Shown piece after piece: positions 1 to 6,111 of a stretch of 10,017 nucleotides of DNA. The position numbers and the translations under genes are program-made. The stretch spans positions 1-10,017 of the forward strand of contig NZ_JBCNNF010000256.1 of assembly GCF_039594555.1 (NCBI RefSeq), given 5' to 3'. Numbering within the stretch: position 1 is the first letter of the stretch; the number at the start of each line of letters is the position of its first letter. This DNA is from Inquilinus sp039594555. GTDB taxonomy: Bacteria; Pseudomonadota; Alphaproteobacteria; DSM-16000; Inquilinaceae. The notes under the pieces were generated by a model. That model saw nothing but the letters and a program-made list of their open reading frames with translations, was not told where the DNA came from and ran no database searches.

Positions 1-622
1 GATGCATGGTCCGGCAGTGGTAGCATTCGAGGTAGTTCTCGCCATAGGTCTTCCAGTCGACCTCGCAGTCGCGGTTCTTCTCGGCGAACCAGTGCTGCTG
101 CTCCAGCGGATAGTCGGCGGCCAGGGCGTCGATCGGCCCGAGCCAGTCGCGCAGCCCCTGGCCCTCCGGCGCGATGCGCAGGAAGACCAGGCCGCGCCAC
201 TCCTCGGCGGCGATGCGGAACAGGCCCCATTCCTCCGGGTCGAAGGCGGGGGCGGAGCCGAAATCGGGCGACCGCTTCAGCCTGCCGTCCAGCGTGTAGC
301 TCCAGCTGTGATAGGGGCAGACCACCAGGCGCGGGCACTGCCCTTCCGGCTTGGTCAGCAGCTGGGCGCCGCGGTGGCGGCAGACATTGTGGAAGGCGCG
401 CACCTGCCCGTCCTCGCCGCGGATGGCGAAGACCGGATATCCCGCGACCGTGCCGGTGACGTAGTCGCCCGGGTTGCGCAGCCGGCCGGACCAGGTGAAC
501 AGCATCCAGTGCCGGGCGAAGATGCGCGTGCGCTCCTGCTCATAGCGCTCCGGATCGCGGTACCAGGCGGCGGGCAGGGTCCAGGTGAAGCCGTCCGGCG
601 CTGCCGGGCTCTGGGTCATCAT
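1..622 (-). CDS. Rieske non-haem iron oxygenase, alpha subunit (N-terminal 207 residues, cut by window edge)
   Basis: The protein begins MMTQSPAAPD and runs off the left edge after 207 residues. A Rieske [2Fe-2S] site is complete: C81-x-H83, then 18 residues, then C102-x2-H105 (CRHRGAQ and CPYHSW). Near the end, the segment NYLECYHCRTMH (196-207) carries the start of the mononuclear iron site, with H202 and H207 as the two histidine ligands; the acidic third ligand would lie beyond the edge. This NYLECYHC form is typical of the family that includes choline monooxygenase, glycine betaine demethylase GbcA, stachydrine demethylase and carnitine monooxygenase, enzymes acting on quaternary amines. 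Such enzymes need a separate reductase, which is not in view. The start overlaps the upstream permease stop as TGATG and is preceded by GAGAGG (630-635) at 7 bases, so it looks co-translated with the transporter. ATG at 619 is an alternative one codon later. Family call is firm; the substrate is inference. Confidence 0.93.
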   Translation of the reverse strand, partial: MMTQSPAAPDGFTWTLPAAWYRDPERYEQERTRIFARHWMLFTWSGRLRNPGDYVTGTVAGYPVFAIRGEDGQVRAFHNVCRHRGAQLLTKPEGQCPRLVVCPYHSWSYTLDGRLKRSPDFGSAPAFDPEEWGLFRIAAEEWRGLVFLRIAPEGQGLRDWLGPIDALAADYPLEQQHWFAEKNRDCEVDWKTYGENYLECYHCRTMH

Positions 623-1416
623 CACGCAACCTCTCGGTCGGTCGCCGCCGGCTCGCGGCCGGCGCGCAGGATCTGCAGGATCACCAGCAGCAGGGTGACG
701 GCGAACAGCACCGTCGCCGCCGCCGCAATGGTCGGGTCCACCCGCTCGTTGATGCCGTCCCACATCTTGCGCGGCAGGGTGTAGACCGCGCGGGCGGCGA
801 TGAAGAGGGTGACCACGATCTCGTCCCAGGAGGTGAGGAAGGCGAAGACCCCGCCGGCCAGGATGCCGGGCAGGATCTGCGGCAGGATCACCCAGCGGAT
901 GGTCTGGGACTGGGAGGCGCCGAGCGAGCGCGACGCCTGGTCCTGGCGCGGGTCGACCGAGGCCAGCGCGGCCGAGACCGTGACCAGGACATAGGGCGCG
1001 GCCAGCAGCGTGTGCGCCAGGATCACCCCGGCGAAGCTGTCGAGCAGCCCGATCGTGGCGAAGAAGCGGTAGAAGGCCAGGGCCGAGACCACCGGCGGCA
1101 CGATCAGCGGCGCCAGGGCCAGCATCCGGGCGAATTCGCCCAGCGCCGAGGACAGGCGCCACAGCCCGATCGCCGCCAGCGTGCCCAGCGCCACCGACAG
1201 CGCGGTGACGGCGAGGCCGATGCCGAGGCTCTGCAGCATCGCCGAGCGCCACTGCTCGTCGCCGAACAGCGTGGCGTAATGCTGGAGGGAGATGCCGTCC
1301 GTCGGCAGCGACAGGTAGCGGTTCGGCGTCACCGACAGCGGCATCGCCACCAGGGTCGGCAGCATCAGGAACAGCAGCACGGCCCAGCACAGGGCCACCA
1401 GGACGGACCAGCGCAT
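622..1416 (-). CDS. ABC transporter permease, PotC-like (polyamine/opine class)
   Basis: This 264-residue inner-membrane protein has about six hydrophobic segments, starting with one at about 5-28. A cytoplasmic EAA loop at about 155-185 (DPRQDQASRSLGASQSQTIR, then LPQILPGI) is the contact site for the ATPase; in it the A-x-S-LGA core is intact. Length and the motif TSWDEIVVTLFI are typical of the PotC/second-permease family that imports spermidine, putrescine and related small cations. The start is fixed by an ideal AGGAGG Shine-Dalgarno six bases upstream and by a TGATG overlap with the preceding permease. Its own stop overlaps the Rieske oxygenase start in the same way. A longer reading in this frame upstream of 1416 is not plausible, because its composition is that of a shadow of the neighbouring permease. 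Substrate specificity cannot be read from a permease. Confidence 0.93.
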   Translation of the reverse strand: MRWSVLVALCWAVLLFLMLPTLVAMPLSVTPNRYLSLPTDGISLQHYATLFGDEQWRSAMLQSLGIGLAVTALSVALGTLAAIGLWRLSSALGEFARMLALAPLIVPPVVSALAFYRFFATIGLLDSFAGVILAHTLLAAPYVLVTVSAALASVDPRQDQASRSLGASQSQTIRWVILPQILPGILAGGVFAFLTSWDEIVVTLFIAARAVYTLPRKMWDGINERVDPTIAAAATVLFAVTLLLVILQILRAGREPAATDREVA

Positions 1417-2300
1417 CAGGCCCCTCCTCCGCCGAACAGGCGGCGGACATCGACGACGCGGGACAGGAGCGCGATCAGCGCCAGGACGGACAGCAGCAGC
1501 ACCGAGGCCATCATGGTGCCGACGCCCCAGCGCACGGTCTGGAAGATCTGCAGCCGGACATATTCGGCGATCATCACCACCTTGCCGCCGCCGAGGATCG
1601 CGGGCGTCACCAGGAAGCCGAGCGACAGCACGAAGACCAGCAGGCCGGCGGCGAAGATGCCGGGCAGCGACAGCGGCAGGAACACCTTCACGAAGGTGCG
1701 CGCCGGCCCGGCGCCGAGCGAGCGCGAGGCGGCGGCCAGGGCCGGGTCGATGCCCTTCATCCCGGCATAGAGCGGCAGCACGGCATAGGGCACCATGTAG
1801 TGCACCATGCCGACCAGCACGCCGAACTCGTTGCGCACCAGCGGCAGCGGCTCGGTGATCAGGCCAAGGCCGGCCAGCGCCCCGTTCACCAGCCCCTCGC
1901 TGCGCAGCAGCGTCAGCCAGGCGAAGGCGCGGACCAGCACCGACACCCAGAACGGCACCAGCACGAAGGCGGTGATCCACACCCGGTGCCGGGGCGAGGC
2001 GTGCAGCATGACATAGGCGACGAGGTAGCCGAGGACGACGGCGCAGAGCGTGGTCCAGGCGGCGACGCGGAAGGTGGTTCCCAGCACCCGCTGCATGGCG
2101 TCGGAGTCGACCAGCCGCTGGTAGTTGCCGAGGCCGGGGGCCGGGTCGGTGACGCTGATCCACAGGATGTTGGCCAGCGGCACCAGGTACAACAGCAGCA
2201 GCGCCGCCATCAGCGGCAGCACCAGCGCCCAGGCCGACGCCGTGCTTCGGCGCCGGGTGGCGAAGGGCAGTGCGCTGCCGAGGGCGGGTGCTGCTGTCAT
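1416..2300 (-). CDS. ABC transporter permease, PotB-like (polyamine/opine class)
   Basis: A 294-residue membrane protein with a hydrophobic segment at about 24-48 and five more after it. The EAA loop lies at about 185-215 (DPALAAASRSLGAGPARTF, then LPLSLPGI). LVTPAILGGGK at 230-240 and the following AEYVRLQIFQT are characteristic of PotB-type permeases, the usual first membrane partner in polyamine/opine importers. The start at 2300 (MTAAPALG) gives the usual length; an in-frame ATG at 2318 (MSWAASMTAA) is equally possible and neither has a good Shine-Dalgarno. It lies 362 bases downstream of the binding protein gene, separated by a REP-like inverted repeat, whereas the genes after it overlap. 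This could mean lower expression of the membrane part than of the binding protein. Family and role are solid; start choice is moderate. Confidence 0.92.
   Translation of the reverse strand: MTAAPALGSALPFATRRRSTASAWALVLPLMAALLLLYLVPLANILWISVTDPAPGLGNYQRLVDSDAMQRVLGTTFRVAAWTTLCAVVLGYLVAYVMLHASPRHRVWITAFVLVPFWVSVLVRAFAWLTLLRSEGLVNGALAGLGLITEPLPLVRNEFGVLVGMVHYMVPYAVLPLYAGMKGIDPALAAASRSLGAGPARTFVKVFLPLSLPGIFAAGLLVFVLSLGFLVTPAILGGGKVVMIAEYVRLQIFQTVRWGVGTMMASVLLLSVLALIALLSRVVDVRRLFGGGGA
1423..1428 (-). promoter_or_regulatory. Ribosome binding site of the PotC-like permease inside the end of the PotB-like gene
   Basis: On the minus strand this reads AGGAGG, six bases before the ATG at 1416. It lies within the run of glycine codons that ends the upstream permease (FGGGGA-stop). 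Together with the TGATG overlap it decides the start and indicates coupled translation of the two permeases. Confidence 0.8.
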
Positions 2301-2389
2301 GCTGGCCGCCCAGGACATTGGGCCATCACGGCCACGGCTCCCGGCTCGAGGCCTGCCGGCTTCACACATTGATGAAGTGAGCTTTTATA

Positions 2390-2429
2390 AGTCCCCCCTC
2401 CCCTTGCGGGAGGGGGGTAGGGGGAGGGG
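2390..2429 (+). repeat. REP-like palindromic repeat, left arm of a 40-bp inverted pair
   Basis: This 40-bp stretch is an exact reverse complement of 2521-2560. It also folds on itself: CCCCCCTCCC at 2393-2402 pairs perfectly with GGGAGGGGGG at 2408-2417 around a five-base loop (CTTGC), followed by a tail GTAGGGGGAGGGG. The pattern of C-rich stem, TTGC loop, G-rich stem and TAGGGxGAGGG tail is a familiar kind of dispersed intergenic repeat in proteobacterial genomes; that assignment is from memory of the pattern, not from a search. Confidence 0.88.
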
Positions 2430-2520
2430 GTTCTCTTGGATCGAGCCGGCCCAGACTGTCGCAAGCCAGCATGGACGGCGAGTTCGGTGCCCTGCCCGTT
2501 CGCGCGCGGACGCGCGCAGA

Positions 2521-2560
2521 CCCCTCCCCCTACCCCCCTCCCGCAAGGGGAGGGGGGACT
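2521..2560 (-). repeat. REP-like palindromic repeat, right arm of the 40-bp inverted pair
   Basis: Exact reverse complement of 2390-2429 over all 40 bases, with 91 bases (2430-2520) between the arms. It has the same internal 10-bp stem and five-base loop. The two arms can fold either as two separate hairpins or as one very long stem enclosing the 91-base insert, in DNA as a cruciform or in the operon transcript. The paired inverted arrangement resembles BIME-type composite REP elements. Confidence 0.88.
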
Positions 2561-2603
2561 CAAAAGAGGCGATGTGTGAGTGCCATAGGGCTCAAGGCCG
2601 AGG

Positions 2604-2621
2604 TCCTCGCCATGACGAGGA
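2604..2621. repeat. Short hairpin, possible remnant of the GTCAT-type dispersed repeat
   Basis: TCCTCG (2604-2609) and CGAGGA (2616-2621) form a six-base stem around CCATGA. The first 14 bases match 13 of 14 bases of the right end of the large palindrome at 9843-9856 (TCCTCGCGATGACG), so this may be a decayed half copy of that repeat. It lies about 42 bases past the stop of the binding protein gene, but there is no T-run to suggest an intrinsic terminator. Confidence 0.4.
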
Positions 2622-2662
2622 AGGACTGATGGGGCGATCTCAAGGACCATCGGCATGATCCC

Positions 2663-3769
2663 TCAGCCCGCCATCAGGTCGAGGAAGTCGTTCTGCACGG
2701 TGTCGTAATTCTCGGCGTACCAGGCGCTGTCGATCGGGATCTGGCGCTTGTAGTTCGGCTCGTAGCCGCAATCGATCTTCTGCAGATCGGGTGTCAGGCT
2801 GGCGCTGGCCTTCGGGTTGGCCGGGCCGTTGCCGAGCAGCTTCAAGAGCTCGACCTGACGCTCCGGCACCTGGGTCGAGGCGATGAAGTCGAACACCGCC
2901 GGGCCGGCCGGGTTCTTCACCAGCACCGGCAGCACGCCGGGAGCGACGATGCCGTGATCCCAGGTCCAGGTCAGCTTGCCGCCGGAATCCCGGTCCAGCA
3001 CCGAGGCGCGGGTGCACCAGATCGGCCCCATCGTCACCTCGCCGTCGCGGAACAGCTGCTGGCTTTCCGCCCCGCCGCCCCACAGCAGGAACTGGTCGCG
3101 GTTGTCCTTGATGACGGCGAAGGCCTTCTTCACATCCAGCGGGTACAGCTTGTCCGGCTCCACCCCCGACCCCAGCAGCACCGCCTCCAGCGACCCGACC
3201 AGCCATTTGTAGATCGCCCGCTTGCCCGGGAAATCCTTGAAATTCAGGTAGTCCTTGAAGCCGTTCGGCACCTTGCCGCCGGTCTTCTCCAGGCTGTAGG
3301 CGTTGACGGTCGAATACATGTAGGCGGCGCAGCCGTATTCGAACACGAATTCCGGGCGCACCTTCGATTTGTCGACCTTGCCGTAGTCGTAGGGCTGGAT
3401 CAGCCCCTGCTTGCTCAGGATCGGCAGGTAGAAGCCGTCGGCGTCGGTGCAATCCCACACCACATTGCCGCTCTCGATCATCGCCTTGATCGCGCCCGGC
3501 GTCGGCTCTGCGCCCAGCACCGTGACCTTGAGGCCGCTGTCCTTGGCGAAGGGCTCGCCCCAGGCCTTGCCCCAGGTGGGCACGGCGTCGCCGCCGAAAT
3601 TCACCACCACCACCTCCTGCGCCGCGGCCTTCGCCGGGCCGGAAACCAGCAGCGGCGTGACGCCGAGGGCGCCGAGCACGGCCAGGAAGCCGCGCCGGTC
3701 GATGTGTCCGTCGGCGAACCGCTCCGCCGCGATGGCGGCGAGATCCGCGCGATACCGTGATGCCGTCAT
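2663..3769 (-). CDS. Periplasmic substrate-binding protein of the polyamine/opine-class ABC importer (Tat-exported)
   Basis: A 368-residue extracellular solute-binding protein (PotD/family 1-like). The N-terminus carries a twin-arginine signal: D24-R25-R26-GFLAVLGALG followed by a hydrophobic stretch and a likely cleavage near AKA-A (about 48-50). The mature protein opens with VVVVNFGGD and has FNFKDF-like and WCTRASVLDRD segments of the kind seen in this class (actual text LNFKDFPGKRA at about 175-185). Start at 3769 is supported by AGGGG (3775-3779) five bases upstream and sits 16 bases after the ATPase stop, so the two are one operon. The binding protein would deliver its ligand to the two permeases downstream. 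Ligand is not readable from sequence; the linked Rieske oxygenase suggests a quaternary or N-methylated amine. The unusually long N-terminus before the RR pair is normal for Tat signals. Confidence 0.9.
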   Translation of the reverse strand: MTASRYRADLAAIAAERFADGHIDRRGFLAVLGALGVTPLLVSGPAKAAAQEVVVVNFGGDAVPTWGKAWGEPFAKDSGLKVTVLGAEPTPGAIKAMIESGNVVWDCTDADGFYLPILSKQGLIQPYDYGKVDKSKVRPEFVFEYGCAAYMYSTVNAYSLEKTGGKVPNGFKDYLNFKDFPGKRAIYKWLVGSLEAVLLGSGVEPDKLYPLDVKKAFAVIKDNRDQFLLWGGGAESQQLFRDGEVTMGPIWCTRASVLDRDSGGKLTWTWDHGIVAPGVLPVLVKNPAGPAVFDFIASTQVPERQVELLKLLGNGPANPKASASLTPDLQKIDCGYEPNYKRQIPIDSAWYAENYDTVQNDFLDLMAG

Positions 3770-3785
3770 GTCTGCCCCTGTCTGT

Positions 3786-4934
3786 TCAGGCCGATCGGTC
3801 GTCGGCTTCGTCTTCGATCAGAACCGTGGCCTCCGGCGCCCAGCCGACCCAGGCGGGCGCGCCGAGGCCGAGATCCGGCGCCGCCTCCCAGGCGAAGCCG
3901 GTCGCGGTGACCGGGCCGAAGGCATCGGTGCCCACCACCACCTGCCTTGTGGCGCCGAGATAGGCGATGTCGAGGATGCGGCCGGGCACGCGGTTGGCCA
4001 TCTCGCGCGGCTCCTGCGCCGCCACCCGCACCTTCTCCGGCCGCAGCGCCAGCAGCACGCCGCGGCCCTGCGGCGGCGTGGACGCACCGCGATGCACCAC
4101 CGCGGCGGCACCGGTCTCCAGCCGGATCAGCTCGCCGTCGCGCCCGGCCATGCGGCCGGCGATGCAGTTGCTCTTGCCCAGGAACTCGGCGACGAAGCGG
4201 GTGCGCGGCCGTTCGTACAGCTCATCTGGCGCGCCGGCCTGGACCAGCCGGCCGCGATTCATCACCGCCACCCGGTCGGCCATCGACAGCGCTTCATCCT
4301 GGTCGTGGGTGACCAGGATGAAGGTGGCGCCGAGGTCGCGGTGCAGCGTCTTCAGCTCCAGCTGCATCTCGGCCCGCAGCTGGCGGTCGAGCGCGCCGAG
4401 CGGCTCGTCGAACAGCACGATGTCGGGGTCGAACACCAGGGCCCGGGCCACGGCGACGCGCTGCTGCTGGCCGCCGGAGAGCTGCTTCGGGTACCGGTCG
4501 TCGAAGCCGTCCAGCCGCACCCGGGCGACGGCGCCGGCGACCTTGGCCGCGACCTCCGCCCGGCCGACGCCGCGGACACGCAGCGGATAGGCGATGTTCT
4601 CGGCCACCGTCATGTGCGGGAACAGGGCATAGCCCTGGAACACCATGCCGAAATTCCGCTTCTCCGGCGGCACGGCGGTGACGTCGCGGGCGTCGACCGC
4701 GATCCGGCCGGCGCTGGGCACGACGAAGCCGGCGATCATCATCAGCAGCGTCGTCTTGCCGGAGCCGGAGGGGCCGAGCAGGGTCAGGAACTCCCCGTCC
4801 GGAATGTCGAGCGACACGTCGTCGACGGCGCGGATCGGCCCGTAATGGCGCGACAGCCGGGTCAGCGCCAGGCTGTGCGCCCCCTGCCCCGCCCGGGGCG
4901 CCGGTGCCTGCGATCGGTCGGCCCTCATCAGCAT
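3786..4934 (-). CDS. ABC transporter ATPase, PotA-like, of the polyamine/opine class
   Basis: A 382-residue cytoplasmic ATPase with every motif in place: Walker A GPSGSGKT at 54-61, Q-loop Q100 in MVFQGYALFPH, signature LSGGQ at 152-156, Walker B VLFDEP with catalytic E177, D-loop LGALD, and switch H210 in VTHDQDEA. Residues from about 300 to 375 (LRPEKVRV to WAPEAT) form the TOBE domain typical of PotA/FbpC/UgpC-type ATPases, which often has a regulatory role. It is the first gene of its operon, downstream of a good promoter. The start at 4934 (MLMRADRS) has AGGAG ten bases before it; ATG at 4928 is two codons later and also possible. The first 20 residues are a poorly conserved extension. 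Confidence 0.96.
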   Translation of the reverse strand: MLMRADRSQAPAPRAGQGAHSLALTRLSRHYGPIRAVDDVSLDIPDGEFLTLLGPSGSGKTTLLMMIAGFVVPSAGRIAVDARDVTAVPPEKRNFGMVFQGYALFPHMTVAENIAYPLRVRGVGRAEVAAKVAGAVARVRLDGFDDRYPKQLSGGQQQRVAVARALVFDPDIVLFDEPLGALDRQLRAEMQLELKTLHRDLGATFILVTHDQDEALSMADRVAVMNRGRLVQAGAPDELYERPRTRFVAEFLGKSNCIAGRMAGRDGELIRLETGAAAVVHRGASTPPQGRGVLLALRPEKVRVAAQEPREMANRVPGRILDIAYLGATRQVVVGTDAFGPVTATGFAWEAAPDLGLGAPAWVGWAPEATVLIEDEADDRSA

Positions 4935-4962
4935 CGATCCCTGTCTCCTGCTGAGCCGTCTT

Positions 4963-4978
4963 TTTCATTCTTGTGAAA
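4963..4978. promoter_or_regulatory. Putative operator 1, TTTCA-N6-TGAAA, over the transcription start
   Basis: A perfect 5+5 inverted repeat (TTTCA TTCTTG TGAAA) lying just downstream of the -10 element, so it spans the expected transcription start of the left operon. The same half-sites with the same six-base spacing recur at 5089-5104. A protein bound here would block transcription. The regulator is unknown and not encoded in the window. Confidence 0.5.
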
Positions 4979-4980
4979 TC

Positions 4981-5009
4981 AGCGTGGCGGCGTCGGCGAG
5001 GCCTGTCAA
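4981..5009 (-). promoter_or_regulatory. Sigma-70-type promoter of the left ABC/oxygenase operon
   Basis: Reading on the minus strand, TTGACA (5004-5009) is followed after exactly 17 bases by CACGCT (4981-4986). A perfect -35 with a C/G-containing -10 is common in high-GC alphaproteobacteria. Transcription would begin near 4974-4976, leaving a leader of about 40 bases before the ATPase start. Seen directly as a motif; activity is inferred. Confidence 0.7.
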
Positions 5010-5088
5010 GGGTCATCGGCGGCGCAAAAATTCGCCATTTCTGCCTGTATTCTGACCACGTGGCGGGTTCACCCAGGCGAAAGTCTGC

Positions 5089-5104
5089 TTTCAACCACAT
5101 GAAA
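5089..5104. promoter_or_regulatory. Putative operator 2, TTTCA-N6-TGAAA, upstream of the promoter
   Basis: A second perfect copy (TTTCA ACCACA TGAAA) with half-sites and spacing identical to those at 4963-4978. The centres are 126 bp apart, close to twelve turns of B-DNA, so both sites face the same side of the helix. It lies about 120 bp upstream of the expected start of the left operon and 84 bp before the plus-strand gene at 5188, so it could affect either or both. Confidence 0.45.
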
Positions 5105-5187
5105 ATCCAGCACCGGCCTGGACTGGACGTCGCCGCGTCGCGCGGGCTTCATCGACGGATTGCCGATTCACCCCTATCTGAATCCCC

Positions 5188-6111
5188 ATGCCACCCGACG
5201 GGCCCGACCGTATCCTGAGCCGCGTGACCATCCGCCCCGCCGCCGGCGGCACGGCGGGAATCGAGGCGCGGCTGCCCTATGATCGGGGGATGGTGCAGCG
5301 GCTGATGCGGGTCTTCCCCCGCGCCCGCTGGCGCGAAGCCGAAGGGGTGTGGTTCATCCCCGGCACCACCGCCGAGCGCCGGCTGACCCGCTTCCTGGCC
5401 GAGCAGCTGCCGCCCGGCGGCGACCATGCCGACGCCAAGGGCCGCGACGCGCATGAGTTCGACCCGATCGACAGCCCCTATCTGGAGGTCGCGGACGAGC
5501 TGCTGGTGCGCACGCCCTATTCCCGCACCGTTGTGGCGCAGATGCACGCCATCCCCTGGACCTGGTGGGAGGCCGAGACCAAGACCTGGCACGTGCCGTT
5601 CCGGTCCTATGACGAGCTGTGGCAGCGCTGGCCGGAGATCGAGGCCGCGGCCCGCCGCAACGAGCCGGAGGAGCGCCGCAAGCGCCGCGAGGCGGAGTGG
5701 ACGCCGGAGCGGCAGCGCCGCGCCGCCCTGCTGGCCGCCGAGCGCCGCCGCCACCGCTACCCGGTGCTGGCCGGCGACCCGCCGCCGCTGGACCGGCCGG
5801 TGATGACAGAGCGGTTCGGCATGCTGGTGTTCACCGGCACTGATGGCGAGATCGCCGAGGCCCCCGACCCCGCAGGCATCTACACCCATGCGGACCCGGC
5901 GGGCGGCGACTACATCTGGGCGGACTGGCGCCGGCCGGAGATGGAGGAGCTGATCGGCGTCTGGGCCAGCCGGGCCGAGGCCGGCCCGGCGGAGCAGGCC
6001 CGCGGCTGGTGGCAGCCGACCCGCGAGGAGCTGCGCCAGGCCCGCCGCGAGGCCCGGGTGCGCGACCAGATCCGCGAACGCCGCCGGCTGGATGCGGAGG
6101 CGGCGTCCTAG
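5188..6111 (+). CDS. Uncharacterised protein with two tandem HARP-like repeats and basic tails
   Basis: A 307-residue soluble protein with no signal peptide or membrane segment. Two copies of one motif stand out: residues 30-58 (PYDRGMVQRLMRVF, then W48-x7-W55-x-x-P58) and 110-137 (PYSRTVVAQMHAIP, then W127-x6-W134-x-x-P137). The shared pattern PYxRxxVxxM...P...W-E-A-E...W..P resembles the HARP domain, which occurs in tandem in the annealing helicase SMARCAL1 and binds DNA forks; here no helicase domain is attached. Residues 152-192 and 280-303 are rich in Arg, Lys and Glu and probably helical. Between them lies an unrecognised segment (205-262, with YIWADWRRPEMEELIGVW). The ATG at 5188 has no Shine-Dalgarno; GTG at 5224 (residue 13) is an alternative. 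It is divergent from the left operon and convergent with the right one, so context gives no function. DNA or nucleic acid binding is a guess. Confidence 0.85.
   Translation: MPPDGPDRILSRVTIRPAAGGTAGIEARLPYDRGMVQRLMRVFPRARWREAEGVWFIPGTTAERRLTRFLAEQLPPGGDHADAKGRDAHEFDPIDSPYLEVADELLVRTPYSRTVVAQMHAIPWTWWEAETKTWHVPFRSYDELWQRWPEIEAAARRNEPEERRKRREAEWTPERQRRAALLAAERRRHRYPVLAGDPPPLDRPVMTERFGMLVFTGTDGEIAEAPDPAGIYTHADPAGGDYIWADWRRPEMEELIGVWASRAEAGPAEQARGWWQPTREELRQARREARVRDQIRERRRLDAEAAS

Larger units (their letters stand above)
2301..2662. other. 362-base spacer between binding protein and permease genes
   Basis: No credible gene is present: readings through it run across the inverted repeat and give low-complexity Pro/Gly/Arg products. 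It holds, from right to left in the direction of transcription, a short hairpin (2604-2621), the two 40-bp arms of a large inverted repeat (2521-2560 and 2390-2429), and a weak imperfect symmetry CTTCA-N8-TGAAG at 2360-2377. A spacer this long is odd because the genes downstream of it overlap. I saw no convincing promoter for the permeases, so transcription probably reads through from upstream. Confidence 0.75.

Noticed and set aside
2360..2377. CTTCA-N8-TGAAG symmetry upstream of the PotB-like gene
   Set aside because: It resembles the TTTCA-N6-TGAAA sites but differs in half-site and spacing, and no promoter is next to it.
2604..2621. Intrinsic terminator after the binding protein gene
   Set aside because: The hairpin stem is only six base pairs and no T-run follows; the permeases downstream appear to need read-through.
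2297..2656. 119-codon minus-strand frame in the spacer
   Set aside because: It translates the inverted repeat arms into Pro/Gly/Arg-rich sequence (for example PSPYPPPARGGG), a common artefact of this repeat type.
3447..4976. 509-codon plus-strand open frame
   Set aside because: It is antisense to the ATPase and binding protein genes, with His/Arg/Gly-rich composition and no domain; the ATPase on the other strand has all motifs.
5056..5063. CCACGTGG palindrome in the control region
   Set aside because: Eight-base palindromes of G/C type are expected by chance in DNA this GC-rich, there is no second copy nearby, and its position relative to the promoter is not telling.
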